64,000 nt of DNA from Rhodococcus spongiicola (GTDB lineage Bacteria; Actinomycetota; Actinomycetes; Mycobacteriales; Mycobacteriaceae), in the NCBI RefSeq assembly GCF_004011835.1, contig NZ_RKLN01000003.1:186001-250000 (forward strand), in the 5' to 3' direction. A program made the position numbers and the translations under genes. The notes below the pieces were generated by a model. The model searched no databases. It saw only the letters and a program-made list of their open reading frames with translations, and had not been told where the DNA came from. Below, piece after piece: positions 9,131 to 19,482 of this stretch; the first letter of the stretch is position 1; every line of letters begins with the position of its first letter.

Positions 9131-9924
9131 CGGGGCATCCGCCGCCACACGAACTGCGGCAGGAGCCGCATCACGAAGAAGACCGGGCGAAGCAGCGCCG
9201 GCACCCATACACGCTCGCTTCCCTTGCGCAGGCCGTGCGCGACCGCGTCGGCCACTTGCTGCGGGGTACTCGACAGCGGCGCGGGCTTCATGCCCTCGGT
9301 CATCCGCCCGATGACGAATCCTGGCCGCACCAAGAGCAGCCGGACACCGCTGCCGTGCAGGGCGTCCGCCAGCCCACTCGCGAAACCGTCCAGGCCGGCC
9401 TTTGCCGATCCGTACACGTAGTTGGCGCGTCGCACGCGCACACCCGCTACGGACGAGAACACCACGATCTGTCCCGACCCGTGCGACCGCATCAGGTTCG
9501 CCAAATGCGTCAGCACGCTGATCTGAGCGACGTAGTCCGTGTGCACGACTGCGAGGGCATGACCCGCGTCCCGTTCGGCGCGGGCCTGATCGCCCAGAAC
9601 ACCGAACGCGAGGACTGCTACGCCGATCGGCCCGCATTTCTCGGCGATCACGGACAACACCGCCGGGTGGTCGGCGACCCGGTCGGCCTCGAACTCGACG
9701 CAGTGCACCTCGGCTGCGCCGGCGTCCAACACGACCTGTCGCTCCCGTTCGAGGTCGTCGCTGCGCCGAGCAGCGAGTACCACCACCCGGCCGGACGCCA
9801 ACCGCTGCGCTACTTCCAGCCCGATCTCGCTGCGGCCGCCCAGCAGCACCAGCGATCCGGGCGCAGCGTCCGCCCCACGGTGCGTGTCACTCGAGCCTCT
9901 CGGTGTCGTGCCTTTCGGTGCCAT
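9127..9924 (-). CDS. Short-chain dehydrogenase/reductase heading the cobLMK operon
   Basis: A 265-residue SDR of unknown substrate. The Rossmann entry is [19 protein letters not shown] (about 25-43) and the catalytic pair is in YVYGSAKAG (Tyr-x3-Lys). The FSSVAG serine strand is also present. Sequence style resembles the DprE2-like branch (ulose reductases), and it occupies the place of Rv2073c beside cobL. The stop overlaps the cobL GTG (GTGA), so it is cotranslated with cobalamin genes, but no cobalamin step needs an SDR; the link may be positional only. Confidence 0.85.
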   Translation of the reverse strand: MAPKGTTPRGSSDTHRGADAAPGSLVLLGGRSEIGLEVAQRLASGRVVVLAARRSDDLERERQVVLDAGAAEVHCVEFEADRVADHPAVLSVIAEKCGPIGVAVLAFGVLGDQARAERDAGHALAVVHTDYVAQISVLTHLANLMRSHGSGQIVVFSSVAGVRVRRANYVYGSAKAGLDGFASGLADALHGSGVRLLLVRPGFVIGRMTEGMKPAPLSSTPQQVADAVAHGLRKGSERVWVPALLRPVFFVMRLLPQFVWRRMPR

Positions 9925-9956
9925 ACCTTCAGTGTCACGGATTCACGCCTCTCGAG

Positions 9957-9962
9957 TACCGT
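9957..9962 (+). promoter_or_regulatory. Putative -10 box of a leaderless gene
   Basis: TACCGT six bases before the ATG at 9969; no Shine-Dalgarno sequence is visible. Confidence 0.45.
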
Positions 9963-9968
9963 CGGGGC

Positions 9969-10382
9969 ATGGCTCGAACCCCGTTGGATCCTTCCCACTT
10001 GACCACCGAAGCCGCGGCGTTCCTCACCGAGCGCCATCTGGCGACCCTGACGACCTTGCGCAAGGACGGCACACCGCACGTGGTGGCCGTCGGCTTCACC
10101 TGGGACCCGGAAGGCCGAATCGTCCGGATCATCACTCACGACGGGTCTCAGAAGGCCCGCAACGCCGACCGCGGCGGCTACGGCGCCGTCAGTCAGGTCG
10201 ACGGGCGTCGCTGGCTCACGCTCGAGGGGTCCGCCCGCGTCCTCTCGGATCGGGAGTCCGTCGTCGATGCCGAGGAGCGTTACGCGGTCCGGTACCGCAC
10301 GCCGCGCGAGAATCCGAAGAGAGTGGTCGTCGAGATCTCGGTCGAGCGCGTCATGGGGTCCGCAAGCCTCATCCCACGGTGA
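9969..10382 (+). CDS. F420-type split-barrel oxidoreductase (Rv2074-like biliverdin reductase)
   Basis: A 137-residue PPOX-class split beta-barrel protein. Segments [31 protein letters not shown] and the C-terminal [15 protein letters not shown] closely resemble Rv2074 of M. tuberculosis, reported as an F420H2-dependent biliverdin-IXalpha reductase. It also sits at the Rv2074 position, divergent from the SDR gene. The probable reaction is reduction of biliverdin to bilirubin with F420H2; a different F420 or flavin substrate cannot be excluded. The start is supported by a -10 box six bases upstream (leaderless). Confidence 0.85.
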   Translation: MARTPLDPSHLTTEAAAFLTERHLATLTTLRKDGTPHVVAVGFTWDPEGRIVRIITHDGSQKARNADRGGYGAVSQVDGRRWLTLEGSARVLSDRESVVDAEERYAVRYRTPRENPKRVVVEISVERVMGSASLIPR

Positions 10383-10459
10383 AATACTCTCCGTTGTGAT
10401 CGTCGGTTTGCACCGGCTGTGTGCACGGCTGTTTTCACTGGATACTGAAACGCTGATGG

Positions 10460-11623
10460 TCAGCCGGGCAGGACCGTCAGCCCGCGTGGGCGCCGGTTCA
10501 TCGGCTCGCACCCGTCCGTCGTGACAACGACGATGTCCTCGATCCGTGCGCCCCACTGCCCTGGGAAGTAGATGCCAGGTTCTACGCTGAACGCCATTCC
10601 CGGTTCGAGTGTGATCGTGTTCCCGGCGACGATGTACGGCTCCTCGTGAACTGACAGGCCGATGCCGTGACCGGTACGGTGCACGAACACATCCGCGAGA
10701 CCGGCCTCGGCGAGAAGGTCCCGCGCCGCGGCGTCGACAGACTCGGCGGTGGCGCCGGGACGCACTGCCTCGACGGCGGCGCGTTGGGCCGCCTCTAGTG
10801 TGGCGATCCTGTCGGCCACCCGAGAATCCGGCTCGCCGACGCTGTACGTGCGGGTGGAGTCGGAGTTGTAGCCGGGTTCGACCGGCCCTCCGATGTCGAT
10901 CACCACGATGTCGCCGGACTCGATAACCCGATCGGACACCTCGTGATGTGGATCGGCCCCGTGCGGACCCGATCCGACGATCACGAACGCCGCCTCGGTG
11001 TGCCCCTCCGCGAGGATCGCGGCAGTGATGTCCGTGGCGATCTCGGCCTCGGTTCGCCCCGGCCGCAACCATTCGTCCATCCGCGCGTGCACGCGGTCGA
11101 TCGCCGCGCCGGCACGCCGCAACGCCTCGATCTCGGCCTGGTCCTTGATCATCCGCAGCTCACGTAGCACGCCGGTGGCCAGCGCGGGCAACGCGCCGAA
11201 ACGTCGGGTCAGTGGAACCAGATGCAGGGCCGGCATCGCATCTGCGACCGCGGTACGCGGAGTCTCCGGCAACAGTGACGCAACCACCTCGTACGGGTCG
11301 ACCCCGTCCACCCAATCATGAACCGGAAGATCGAGTTCGGACACGGCCGAGTCTCCCAGTGATGCAAGCTCGAGACGCGGCAGCACCACCGAGGGCGGGC
11401 TTCCGTCAGATGGCACGACCAGACAGGTCAGCCGCTCGAACGAGTCCGCTCGCGACCCGATCAGATACCGCAGATCGGGTCCGGGGGTGATGAGGAGACC
11501 GTCGATGCCGGACCGCTCGGCGACCTGTGCTGCCCGGGCCAGTCGGTCCGCGTACACGGCGGTCGGGAACCGGGATGCGTCGGCGCGGTCGGATGTGGCG
11601 CTGTACGAACTCTCGGAACTCAT
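10460..11623 (-). CDS. pepE: M24B metallopeptidase, Xaa-Pro dipeptidase type (PepE-like)
   Basis: Cytoplasmic proline peptidase of 387 residues, comparable with Rv2089c. An N-terminal creatinase-like domain (about 15-150) is followed by the pita-bread metallopeptidase. Metal ligands are visible as [17 protein letters not shown] (two Asp), [16 protein letters not shown] (His) and [16 protein letters not shown] (two Glu). The start at 11623 is preferred over 11662 because a TAGCCT box sits seven bases upstream and the longer version runs into the divergent gene. It faces the oxidoreductase gene tail to tail. Confidence 0.92.
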   Translation of the reverse strand: MSSESSYSATSDRADASRFPTAVYADRLARAAQVAERSGIDGLLITPGPDLRYLIGSRADSFERLTCLVVPSDGSPPSVVLPRLELASLGDSAVSELDLPVHDWVDGVDPYEVVASLLPETPRTAVADAMPALHLVPLTRRFGALPALATGVLRELRMIKDQAEIEALRRAGAAIDRVHARMDEWLRPGRTEAEIATDITAAILAEGHTEAAFVIVGSGPHGADPHHEVSDRVIESGDIVVIDIGGPVEPGYNSDSTRTYSVGEPDSRVADRIATLEAAQRAAVEAVRPGATAESVDAAARDLLAEAGLADVFVHRTGHGIGLSVHEEPYIVAGNTITLEPGMAFSVEPGIYFPGQWGARIEDIVVVTTDGCEPMNRRPRGLTVLPG

Positions 11624-11630
11624 GGGAATC

Positions 11631-11636
11631 AGGCTA
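11631..11636 (-). promoter_or_regulatory. Putative -10 box of leaderless pepE
   Basis: TAGCCT on the minus strand, seven bases before the ATG at 11623. It lies in a 37-base gap shared with the divergent exonuclease gene. Confidence 0.55.
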
Positions 11637-11660
11637 ATGCGGTTTGGCAGGATGGGGCGC

Positions 11661-12620
11661 ATGACTGGGCCATTGCTGCTGTTGGACGGTGCGAGTCTGT
11701 GGTTCCGGGCCTTCTACGCGCTGCCGGAATCGATGACGGCCCCGGACGGCCGTCCTGTGAACGCGGTGCGCGGATTCACCGACATGGTGGCCGCTCTGAT
11801 CACCCGCACACAGCCGTCTCGCCTCGCGGTCTGCCTCGACCTGGACTGGCGCCCCCGGTTCCGGGTGGATGCTGTTCCGTCGTACAAGGCGCATCGTGTG
11901 GCGGAACGGTCGGACGGCACCGTCGAGGACGTCCCGCAGACCCTCACGCCACAGGTCGACCTGATTATCGACGTCCTGGACGCGATGGGCATTGCCACCG
12001 CCGGCGCTGTCGGGCTCGAGGCCGACGACGTACTGGGAACCCTTGCCGGGCAGGAGCAGAAGGACGACGTCGTGGTGGTCAGCGGCGATCGGGATCTGCT
12101 TCAGGTCGTCTCCGACGATCCTGTTCCCGTCCGAGTGCTGTTCGTGGGACGGGGGTTGGCCAAGGCCGAGTTGTTCGGGCCTGCAGAGGTCTCCGCGAAG
12201 TACGGGATACCCGCGCATCGAGCGGGTGACGCCTACGCTGAACTCGCTCTGCTGCGCGGTGATTCGTCCGACGGCCTGCCCGGCGTCAAGGGAGTCGGAC
12301 AAAAGACCGCGTCGACACTCCTGTTGCGGCACGGTTCGCTCGGGCAACTCCGGGCAGCGGCGCTGGACCCGACCACCGACGTCGCGAAGGGGGTCCGGGC
12401 CAAGCTGTCGGCCGCCGCCGAGTACATCGACGCGGCCCTGCCCGTCGTGAGAGTTGTCACCGATGCCGATGTCGAGCCTTCACGATCCGACAGGCTTCCG
12501 ACGAGCCCGGTCGACGCCGACCGGCTCGCCCGGATAGCTGCCGCTCTCGGTATCGAACGTTCCGTTGCCCGGCTGGTGGCCGCCTGCGCAGCCACCAGCC
12601 AGGCCTCCGAACTCTCGTAG
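11661..12620 (+). CDS. Stand-alone 5'-3' exonuclease (Pol I N-domain type)
   Basis: Flap-nuclease family protein of 319 residues, equivalent to Rv2090. Acidic metal-site motifs appear in order: [28 protein letters not shown] and [12 protein letters not shown]. They are followed by the helix-3-turn-helix DNA-binding segment [19 protein letters not shown] near residue 210. It lacks the polymerase domain. Probable role: removal of RNA or flap DNA in replication and repair. The ATG at 11661 begins the conserved domain; the longer frame to 11487 overlaps pepE. Confidence 0.93.
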   Translation: MTGPLLLLDGASLWFRAFYALPESMTAPDGRPVNAVRGFTDMVAALITRTQPSRLAVCLDLDWRPRFRVDAVPSYKAHRVAERSDGTVEDVPQTLTPQVDLIIDVLDAMGIATAGAVGLEADDVLGTLAGQEQKDDVVVVSGDRDLLQVVSDDPVPVRVLFVGRGLAKAELFGPAEVSAKYGIPAHRAGDAYAELALLRGDSSDGLPGVKGVGQKTASTLLLRHGSLGQLRAAALDPTTDVAKGVRAKLSAAAEYIDAALPVVRVVTDADVEPSRSDRLPTSPVDADRLARIAAALGIERSVARLVAACAATSQASELS

Positions 12621-12635
12621 CTTTTCGGCGACAAC

Positions 12636-13289
12636 CTATTTGGGACGGCTGACCTCGTATGTACCGTCGGAGTCCGTCACCGTCACCGTCACCGTTCTGA
12701 GCTTGCCGTCGACCGTCAGGATGCAGTCGAACGACGCATCCAGTTCCACCTTCTGCCCGGACGGGCACCTCACGTTGGTGACGGTCCGGGCGCCGTACGA
12801 CTCGGTGACGATTCTGTCGACACCCTCCTCCACGGCCACCTCGTCGAGGGTCTTCGCGCCGAAGGCTCCCGAGACGAGCAGGACGAGGGCCGCGATCGCA
12901 AAGCCTGCGAGCAGACCGATGCCGACCCACATCCAGGGCTTCATCTTGTCCCCGGACGACGGTCCCGGGGCCGGAACCCACTGATTCGGCGGCCCACCGC
13001 CGAACTGTGCCTGTGGGTAGCCGGGCTGAGCACCCCAGGGCTGCGGGGGATACTGAGGCGGGAAATACGGATTCGGAACGGATGCACCGAGATTCGGCTG
13101 GGCCCACGCTTGGGTCTGCCCGTGCGGAAGTTGCTGTCCCGGTGCCGGTGCGTAAGCGCCGTCCGGCTGAACGTCGGGACCAAGGGGGTTCGGCTGCAGC
13201 TGCTGGAACTGCCCGGTCGCGACCTGTGCCGGACCAGAAGGGGCGGCCCACTGATCGTTCGACTCGCTCGGTTCCTGGGTCCCGCTCAC
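12636..13289 (-). CDS. Membrane-anchored DUF4333 protein with Pro/Gln-rich N-terminus
   Basis: A 217-residue protein at the Rv2091c position. Residues 1-120 are low-complexity, rich in Pro, Gln, Gly and Tyr, and probably cytoplasmic. One membrane helix follows (WMWVGIGLLAGFAIAALVLL). The external C-terminal domain fits DUF4333: VRCPSGQKVELDASF with two cysteines, then a strand-rich TVTVTVTDSDGTYEV. The GTG at 13289 is chosen for the CGAGGAG site seven bases upstream. Function unknown; such proteins are common in the Mycobacteriales envelope. Confidence 0.8.
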   Translation of the reverse strand: MSGTQEPSESNDQWAAPSGPAQVATGQFQQLQPNPLGPDVQPDGAYAPAPGQQLPHGQTQAWAQPNLGASVPNPYFPPQYPPQPWGAQPGYPQAQFGGGPPNQWVPAPGPSSGDKMKPWMWVGIGLLAGFAIAALVLLVSGAFGAKTLDEVAVEEGVDRIVTESYGARTVTNVRCPSGQKVELDASFDCILTVDGKLRTVTVTVTDSDGTYEVSRPK

Positions 13290-13388
13290 ATCGAATCTCC
13301 TCGTCTTCGGTACTGCAGCGTCTTCAACCTGCGTCGTTCTTCCGGTATTGCATCGACTGTGTTGTCGCAGCGTCACCGCTGCGGCAGC

Positions 13389-13766
13389 CTACGATGCGAC
13401 AAAGTGCGCGAGCAGAGCCTGAACCTCGTAGATATCGACAGCCTTCGAGAACTGCTTCTGGATCGGGGTCGCCGAGCCCGAGATCCAGATCTTCAACTCG
13501 GCGTCGAGGTCGAACGATCCCGCCGTCTCGACCGAGAAGTGCGTGATCGACTTGTAGAGGAAGCTGTGGTACTCGACCTTCCGGCCGGTGATGCCCTGCT
13601 TGTCAACGAGAATCAGGCGGCGATTGGTGAATACGAACGCATCCCGGACCAGCCTGTATGCCCCGTGGATCTGCTCACCGTGCCCCAGCAACCTGCCGAA
13701 TTCGTCGTTCGCCGTGCCCAGGTCGATGACCCCCGCGTTGCCCATCAATCCATCCATCAAACCCAT
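13389..13766 (-). CDS. Bacterial PH-domain protein
   Basis: A 125-residue single-domain protein resembling the bacterial pleckstrin-homology family (bPH, YvbH-like): VRDAFVFTNRRLILVDKQG, then SFLYKSITHFSVET and a closing helix VDIYEVQALLAHFV. No signal or membrane segment. Such proteins often act in envelope or stress contexts, but no role can be given here. It stands alone between two small leftward genes. Confidence 0.75.
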   Translation of the reverse strand: MGLMDGLMGNAGVIDLGTANDEFGRLLGHGEQIHGAYRLVRDAFVFTNRRLILVDKQGITGRKVEYHSFLYKSITHFSVETAGSFDLDAELKIWISGSATPIQKQFSKAVDIYEVQALLAHFVAS

Positions 13767-13928
13767 AGCGGGTCTCCTCCCTGCGTAGATTCATCGACAC
13801 TCTACGCAGGATCCAGCACGATACGGCCCGTCGACCCCGCAACCAGACACTCGCTCGCCGCAGCCGCATGTCACCGCCGTCGCATGTCACCGGCGACGTC
13901 CGAGAGTGGTGCGAGCATCGAGTTTTCG

Positions 13929-14192
13929 CTACTCGGTCAGATGCACCGGCGCGTGCGTGATCCCCTCGATATCGTTGACGGTGGCGTCGATCAACTGGTG
14001 AGAGAGATCCGCCAGAGCACGGGCCGTCGCCAGTTCGTCACCGATCTCCGGGACGTTCCGGTCGCTCGGGTTTCTCCGCGCCAACCCCACACCGACGACG
14101 GTGGTGTCCTGGGTACGCAGTCGCGCCGTCGAACGGGTCTGCCGCTCATGCTCATCAATGGAGATATCCACGGTCCACTGCTTCGCGTCCAT
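13929..14192 (-). CDS. DUF1876 small protein
   Basis: An 87-residue protein of the DUF1876 type: WTVDISIDEHERQTRSTARL, then GLARRNPSDRNVPEIGDELA and a C-terminal helix ALADLSHQLIDATVNDI. Members are short cytosolic proteins of unknown function, often stress-associated in actinobacteria. The start at 14192 is fixed by an AGAGGAG site seven bases before the ATG; the longer frame to 14219 is not needed. Confidence 0.75.
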   Translation of the reverse strand: MDAKQWTVDISIDEHERQTRSTARLRTQDTTVVGVGLARRNPSDRNVPEIGDELATARALADLSHQLIDATVNDIEGITHAPVHLTE

Positions 14193-14315
14193 GTCCGAAC
14201 TCCTCTCGTGTAGCGCCACGACGAAATGCGGAGGAAGGGCCTACAAGGGCCAGTCAACATGCTTCGGACGAGATCCGGTAGGGCCTCCAGTACCTCTCAA
14301 CTCCCGACGGCCGGC

Positions 14316-17006
14316 TCAGGTGGCGGCTACCGCCACGACACCGCGCCGGATCGACCCGACGGCCTGGGCCGCTGCCTTGGCAACGGAAGGATCGGGTGCG
14401 GTGGACTGAACCTGATCGAGAAGGTCGATCACCTGGCGGCACCATCGAACGAAGTCGCCCGCCGACAACTCCTTCCCCCCGGAACCTGCCGATACCAGCG
14501 CGTCCACGAGTGACGCTTCGCCCGCCCACTGATATATGGCGGTGACGAAGCCCCCATCGGGTTCGCGTGTCGGTGGAAGCTTGTGCCGGACCTCTTCGGC
14601 ACGAATCTCTCCCCACACCCTGACCGTCTCCGCCATTGCCCCGCGGATCGCTGCGGTGGGTCCGCGATCGGTGGCGTCGGCGTCTTGGCGGGACTCGTAG
14701 ACGACACACGAGACGACGGCAGCGAGCTCGGCCGGCGTCAATCCGGTCCAGACTCCACGTCGCAGGCACTCCGCTACGAGCAGGTCGCTCTCGCAGTAGA
14801 TCCGGCCGAGTCGCCGCCCTTCCTCAGTGGCTTCCGGTTGCTCGCCGGCCGCAATGTATCCCCACTCGGTGAGTAACGCGACGATCCGGTCGAAGGTGCG
14901 CGCCAGTGAGTTCGTGGTAGCAGCGACCTTCTGGCGCATGGATTCGGTCTCGCGATCGAGGCGGTTGTATCGCTCGCCGACCCGGCACATCTGCTCGCGA
15001 TCAGATCGCGAGTGGCAGGGATGCGCGCGTAGCGCCTTCCGCAACTCGACGACCTCTGCGTCCTCACGTCCGCTCTTGGCGCGCTTGGGTTTCCGCGGAG
15101 CGTTGATGCCGGTACTGCGCAGCGCCGAGGCGAGGTCGCGTCGTCCTCGCGCCGTGCGGTGGTCGACGTGGCGGGGCAGCCGCATCCGGCCCAACGGATG
15201 TGCGGGCACCGGGAAATCAGCGGCACCGATCCGTCCCGCCCACTTGTGTTCGGTTAGAACGAGAGGTCGCGGATCGTCGCGATCCTGATCGGGCTCGAGT
15301 ACTACCGCGAGCCCAGACCGCTTCCCCACAGGAATTCCGACGACATCGCCCCGTCGAAGCGCAGCCAACGACTGTACCGCCGCGCCGCGCCGGTCGGCCC
15401 GCTTCTGCCGCTCGAGCAGACGTTCGCGGCTACGCAACCGTTCCCGGAGCCGGATGTACTCGAACATCTCCCCGTCCGCGCCGCCGAGACGCTCCCGCAA
15501 CTCGCCCAACGCTCGCTCGTTGCGCTCGATCCCGCGCGTCCAGCCGACGACCGAGCGGTCCGCCTGGAACTGTGCGAACGACCGTTCCGACAATGCTCGC
15601 GACTGAGCGGCACCCATCCGGTCGATCAGGTTGATCGACATGTTGTAGCCGGGCCGGAACGAACTGCGCAACGGGAACGTCCGCGTCGAAGCTAGACCTG
15701 CGACGTCGACCGGTTCCACGCCGGGCCGCCACAGCACCACCGCGTGTCCCTCGACATCGATGCCTCGCCGCCCCGCCCGACCGGTCAGCTGCGTGTACTC
15801 CCCCGGTGTGAGCTCGGCGTGCGTGTCACCGTTGTATTTGACGAGTCGTTCGAGGACGACCGACCGGGCGGGCATATTTATCCCCAGAGCGAGGGTTTCG
15901 GTGGCGAACACCGCCCGGACGAGCCCGGCTACGAACAACTCCTCCACGGCCTCACGAAACGCCGGCAGCATGCCGGCATGGTGCGCGGCGAATCCACGTT
16001 CCAGCGCCTCCCGCCAGCTCCAGTAACCGAGCACCTCGAGATCAGCCCGCGGCAGGCCCCGGGTGTGCTTTTCGACGATTTCACGAATCCGCGCGGTCTG
16101 CTCCGGCGTCGTCAACCGTAGGCGGGAACGGACACACTGGCTCAGAGCCGCCTCGCAACCCGCACGGCTGAAGATGAACGTGATTGCCGGCAGCAATCCC
16201 TCCTCATCCAGACGCGCGACCACTTCCGGGCGCGTCAGCGGTCGAAAGTCGCTCGAACGCCCCCTCCCCCGCGGCTCCCACGAGTCCATCCGGTCGAGCG
16301 CAAGACGCCGCTTGACGTGGCTCACCAGATCGGGGTCGATGACGAGTTCACGGCCACCGGTCGGAGTCACCTTGGCGTCGAACAGGTCGAACAGCCGACG
16401 GCCGACCAGGACGTGCTGCCACAGCGGAATCGGGCGAGTCTCGTCAACGACGATCGTGGTGTCGCCGCGGACCGCTTCCATCCAAGCGCCGAACTCCTCG
16501 GCGTTGCTGACCGTCGCCGACAGACTGACCAGACGTACTTCCTCGGGCAGGTTCAGGATCACCTCTTCCCACACCGCTCCACGGAACCGGTCGGCAAGGA
16601 AGTGCACCTCGTCCATTACGACATGCGAGAGGCCCAGCAGTGTAGGCGATTCGGCGTACAGCATGTTCCGTAGCACCTCGGTCGTCATGACGACGACGGG
16701 TGCGTCCGAATTGATGCTCGTGTCACCGGTCAGGAGCCCGACCGCGTCCTTGCCGTAGCGGCCGGTCAGGTCTGCATACTTCTGGTTGCTGAGGGCCTTG
16801 ATGGGCGTTGTGTAGAAGCACTTGCGTCCGGACTCGAGGGCAAGATGGACGGCGAACTCTCCGACGACCGTCTTACCCGCACCGGTGGGTGCGCACACCA
16901 GCACTCCATGGCCGGCTTCGAGGGCAGCGCATGCCTCGATCTGAAACGGGTCGAGTGGAAAGCTCAGCTGCCGCGTAAACGCATCGAGTTGAGTCCCGGA
17001 CCTCAC
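14316..17006 (-). CDS. helY: Ski2-like DEAD/DEAH-box RNA helicase HelY
   Basis: An 896-residue superfamily 2 helicase, equivalent to Rv2092c. Walker A APTGAGKT is at 39-46, then TTEVLRN, DEVH in [13 protein letters not shown] (about 130), SAT in VSLSATVSN, and motif [15 protein letters not shown] long C-terminal part (about 440-896) resembles the Mtr4/Ski2 accessory region. Probable role in RNA unwinding and turnover. The GTG start overlaps the tatC stop (GTGA), giving a tatA-tatC-helY transcript as in mycobacteria. Confidence 0.94.
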   Translation of the reverse strand: MRSGTQLDAFTRQLSFPLDPFQIEACAALEAGHGVLVCAPTGAGKTVVGEFAVHLALESGRKCFYTTPIKALSNQKYADLTGRYGKDAVGLLTGDTSINSDAPVVVMTTEVLRNMLYAESPTLLGLSHVVMDEVHFLADRFRGAVWEEVILNLPEEVRLVSLSATVSNAEEFGAWMEAVRGDTTIVVDETRPIPLWQHVLVGRRLFDLFDAKVTPTGGRELVIDPDLVSHVKRRLALDRMDSWEPRGRGRSSDFRPLTRPEVVARLDEEGLLPAITFIFSRAGCEAALSQCVRSRLRLTTPEQTARIREIVEKHTRGLPRADLEVLGYWSWREALERGFAAHHAGMLPAFREAVEELFVAGLVRAVFATETLALGINMPARSVVLERLVKYNGDTHAELTPGEYTQLTGRAGRRGIDVEGHAVVLWRPGVEPVDVAGLASTRTFPLRSSFRPGYNMSINLIDRMGAAQSRALSERSFAQFQADRSVVGWTRGIERNERALGELRERLGGADGEMFEYIRLRERLRSRERLLERQKRADRRGAAVQSLAALRRGDVVGIPVGKRSGLAVVLEPDQDRDDPRPLVLTEHKWAGRIGAADFPVPAHPLGRMRLPRHVDHRTARGRRDLASALRSTGINAPRKPKRAKSGREDAEVVELRKALRAHPCHSRSDREQMCRVGERYNRLDRETESMRQKVAATTNSLARTFDRIVALLTEWGYIAAGEQPEATEEGRRLGRIYCESDLLVAECLRRGVWTGLTPAELAAVVSCVVYESRQDADATDRGPTAAIRGAMAETVRVWGEIRAEEVRHKLPPTREPDGGFVTAIYQWAGEASLVDALVSAGSGGKELSAGDFVRWCRQVIDLLDQVQSTAPDPSVAKAAAQAVGSIRRGVVAVAAT

Positions 17007-17977
17007 AGTGTGTCCGAGTAGTCCCGCGGAGTGTTGTGGTCCTGCGACGAGCCGGCGCCCGGCGCCGCCGACGGCTGAACGGGTGTGACGTCACCGATCG
17101 AACTCGGCGCTGCGATCGAGGACGCCTCCTCGTCCGAAAGGCTGGCCAGATCCTCGGCCTCCTTTCGGGCCTTCCGCATGTCGTTCAGACGGGCAATCTG
17201 AATCGCCAACTCCAGCAGCACCGTCAACGCGCCGGCGAGAGCGAGCATCGTGAAGGGATCCTGACCCGGCGTCGCGATCGCCGCGAAGACGAACAGCGCG
17301 AAGATCAAGCCCCGTCGCCACGCCTTCAACTTCGCGTACGGAAGTACGCCGACGACGTTGAGCGCGACGATCAGCAGCGGAATCTCGAAGCTGACGCCGA
17401 AGATGATCAGAACATTGAGCACGAAGCCGAAGTACTGCGCACCGCTGAGTGCGGTGACTTGGACGCTGTCGCCGATGGTCAGGAGGAAGTGCAGCGCCTG
17501 GGCCACGACGAGGTAGGCGAGGACGGCACCCGAGACGAACAACAGCGATGCCGCGACCACGAAACTGGTCGCATATCTGCGTTCCTTGGCGTACAGCCCC
17601 GGGGTGATGAAACGCCACAGCTGATACAGCCAGATCGGGCACGCCAGAACGACACCAGCGGTCAATGCCACCTTGAGACGGAGCATGAACTGCTCGAAAG
17701 GTCCCGTTGCGAGCAGTCGACATGCTCCATCCGGGCTGAGGTCCGCTCGACTCTCCGCCGGCAGAGAACAATATGGTCCCCGGAGCAGCTCGCCGAGGCT
17801 CTCGATCCCGAGGATCCGGGTCGAGTACCAGACGAAGCCGATGATCGTCGTCACGATGATCGCCGCGACGGCAATGAGGAGGCGCGTACGCAGCTCGTAG
17901 AGATGCTCGATGAGCGACATGGTGCCGTCTGGATTTGTCTTGCGCCTGCTCCGACGCGGGTCGAACGGAATTCGCAC
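17003..17977 (-). CDS. tatC: Twin-arginine translocase subunit TatC
   Basis: Core membrane receptor of the Tat export pathway, 324 residues. [15 protein letters not shown] begins the conserved domain at about residue 20, and six membrane helices follow. The first periplasmic loop carries two cysteines (PYCSLP and GACRLL) as in mycobacterial TatC. A charged, Ser/Pro-rich tail of about 60 residues ends the protein. A GTG start at 17977 gives a short basic leader like the M. tuberculosis protein. It lies 70 bases after tatA. Confidence 0.96.
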   Translation of the reverse strand: MRIPFDPRRSRRKTNPDGTMSLIEHLYELRTRLLIAVAAIIVTTIIGFVWYSTRILGIESLGELLRGPYCSLPAESRADLSPDGACRLLATGPFEQFMLRLKVALTAGVVLACPIWLYQLWRFITPGLYAKERRYATSFVVAASLLFVSGAVLAYLVVAQALHFLLTIGDSVQVTALSGAQYFGFVLNVLIIFGVSFEIPLLIVALNVVGVLPYAKLKAWRRGLIFALFVFAAIATPGQDPFTMLALAGALTVLLELAIQIARLNDMRKARKEAEDLASLSDEEASSIAAPSSIGDVTPVQPSAAPGAGSSQDHNTPRDYSDTL

Positions 17978-18047
17978 TATGGGCCCTGGCCTTGGTCAGC
18001 AGTGATCCGGGATGAACTGGTCACCCCGGATGCTCGTCATAGGTGGA

Positions 18048-18323
18048 CTAGGCCGACTTCGGCTCCGAGCGGGGCTCCTGCTGGGGGGGCTCGACGACTG
18101 TGGCGTCGACGGGCGCGGAAGGCAACTGCGGGGACGGAGCCGGATCGGCAGCGGAGGCCGACGAAGTGTTGCCGTCGTTCTGCATCTCCTTGACTTCGCT
18201 CTTGAAGATGCGCAGCGACCTACCCAGCCCGCGGGCCGCGTCGGGCAACTTCTTGGAACCGAACAGGATGACGACCACTATGGCGACGATCGCCCAGTGC
18301 CACAGGCTGAAGCCTCCGGTCAT
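18048..18323 (-). CDS. tatA: Twin-arginine translocase subunit TatA
   Basis: Pore-forming Tat component of 91 residues. One N-terminal membrane helix ([20 protein letters not shown]), the FGSKKLP hinge and an amphipathic helix ([19 protein letters not shown]) are followed by a Pro/Ser-rich tail. The ATG at 18323 is chosen because GGAGG lies six bases upstream; a TTG four codons earlier overlaps that site. It heads the tatA-tatC-helY unit. Confidence 0.95.
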   Translation of the reverse strand: MTGGFSLWHWAIVAIVVVILFGSKKLPDAARGLGRSLRIFKSEVKEMQNDGNTSSASAADPAPSPQLPSAPVDATVVEPPQQEPRSEPKSA

Positions 18324-18504
18324 TACTACCTCCAAATGTCAGACCAGAACGATGCTACCGGACATGAGCGAGTCCGTCTCGGAGCAAATGTCCTGTTCGC
18401 CCTGACGTAACTGCCGACGGGAGCAGGAAGTGCACCTGCCGGCGAACCGATTCACGCGCCTGTCACTCGAAATTACTCCCCTCGACGTCTCTGCGCCCCG
18501 GTAA

Positions 18505-19482
18505 TCAGACCTCCAGGGCGTCGTATGCGGCGAGTGCGGCGCGGGCGCGTTCACGGACTGCCTCGACCAACTCCTTCGGCCCGATGACCGTCGCTGCCGA
18601 CCCGAGACCCACCAGCAGGCGCGCCATCCAGTCCAGTGATCCGTATCGCATCGTCACTTCGACGGACCCGTCGGACAACGTCTGCACCGGATCCATCGGA
18701 TAGTTGTCGAGAATCCAGCCGTGTGCGGCCGAGATCCGCAGGTGCGCCTGCGGCAGGCTGGCGTCGTCGCTGAACAGTTCTAGGTGGGCATCGGATCCGA
18801 GTGCCTGCGCGGGTGGCACGGATGGCTCGTCCAACTCCACGGCGCCGTCGATCCGGTCGAACCGAAACAGTCGGACGCCTTCCGCCTGCCGGCACCACGC
18901 TTGCAGGTACGTCTGATCGTCGACGAGCAGCGAACGGATCGGATCGACTACACGCTCGGAGACGGCGTCGCGCGACGCCGAGTAGTACGTCAGGCGCAGG
19001 GCATGATCGCGCTGCAGTGCAGATCGAACCGTCGCCGCCACCGTCGACTCCTGCGCAGTCGCCGATGCCCCGCTGGCGTCCAAGCCTTCACCGTTCGCCA
19101 CCAGCGCCGCGCTGCCCACAGCTGACTCGATCTTCGCGATTGCGCCCTGGGCTGCGGTCGGGTCGACCATCCCCGGCATCTCGGCCAGTGATCGCAGCGC
19201 CACCAACAGCACCGTGGCCTCCGCCGACGTCAGGCGCAACGGGCGATCCATTCCCGCGGAGAAGACGACCGAGACGACGTCCTCCTCGAAGGACAGGTCG
19301 ATGAGATCCCCCGGGCCGTATCCGGGAAGCCCGCACACAAACAGTTGTTCCAGATCCTTTACGAGATCCCGAACGGTGACGCCGAGTTCCCGTGCCGCCT
19401 CTTCCTTGCTGATTCCCGGGTTGGCAAGGAAGTAGGGCACCATGTTCAGCAGTCGCGCCAGGCGCGAGACGCGAACACTCAT
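18505..19482 (-). CDS. pafC: WYL-domain regulator PafC
   Basis: Partner of PafB in the mycobacterial DNA-damage response that is independent of RecA/LexA. The 325-residue protein has an N-terminal winged helix (SRLARLLNMVPYFLANPGIS) and a WYL region from about residue 150, which in this family senses single-stranded nucleic acid. The ATG overlaps the pafB stop (ATGA), so the two are made together. The family name comes from the link to the Pup ligase gene upstream; PafBC are not needed for pupylation itself. Confidence 0.94.
   Translation of the reverse strand: MSVRVSRLARLLNMVPYFLANPGISKEEAARELGVTVRDLVKDLEQLFVCGLPGYGPGDLIDLSFEEDVVSVVFSAGMDRPLRLTSAEATVLLVALRSLAEMPGMVDPTAAQGAIAKIESAVGSAALVANGEGLDASGASATAQESTVAATVRSALQRDHALRLTYYSASRDAVSERVVDPIRSLLVDDQTYLQAWCRQAEGVRLFRFDRIDGAVELDEPSVPPAQALGSDAHLELFSDDASLPQAHLRISAAHGWILDNYPMDPVQTLSDGSVEVTMRYGSLDWMARLLVGLGSAATVIGPKELVEAVRERARAALAAYDALEV

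Noticed and set aside
9131-9637. Upstream extension of the cobL frame by 169 codons
   Set aside because: It lies antiparallel in frame over the SDR gene on the same strand and reads as Arg-rich noise; the GTGA overlap at 9127-9130 gives the natural start.
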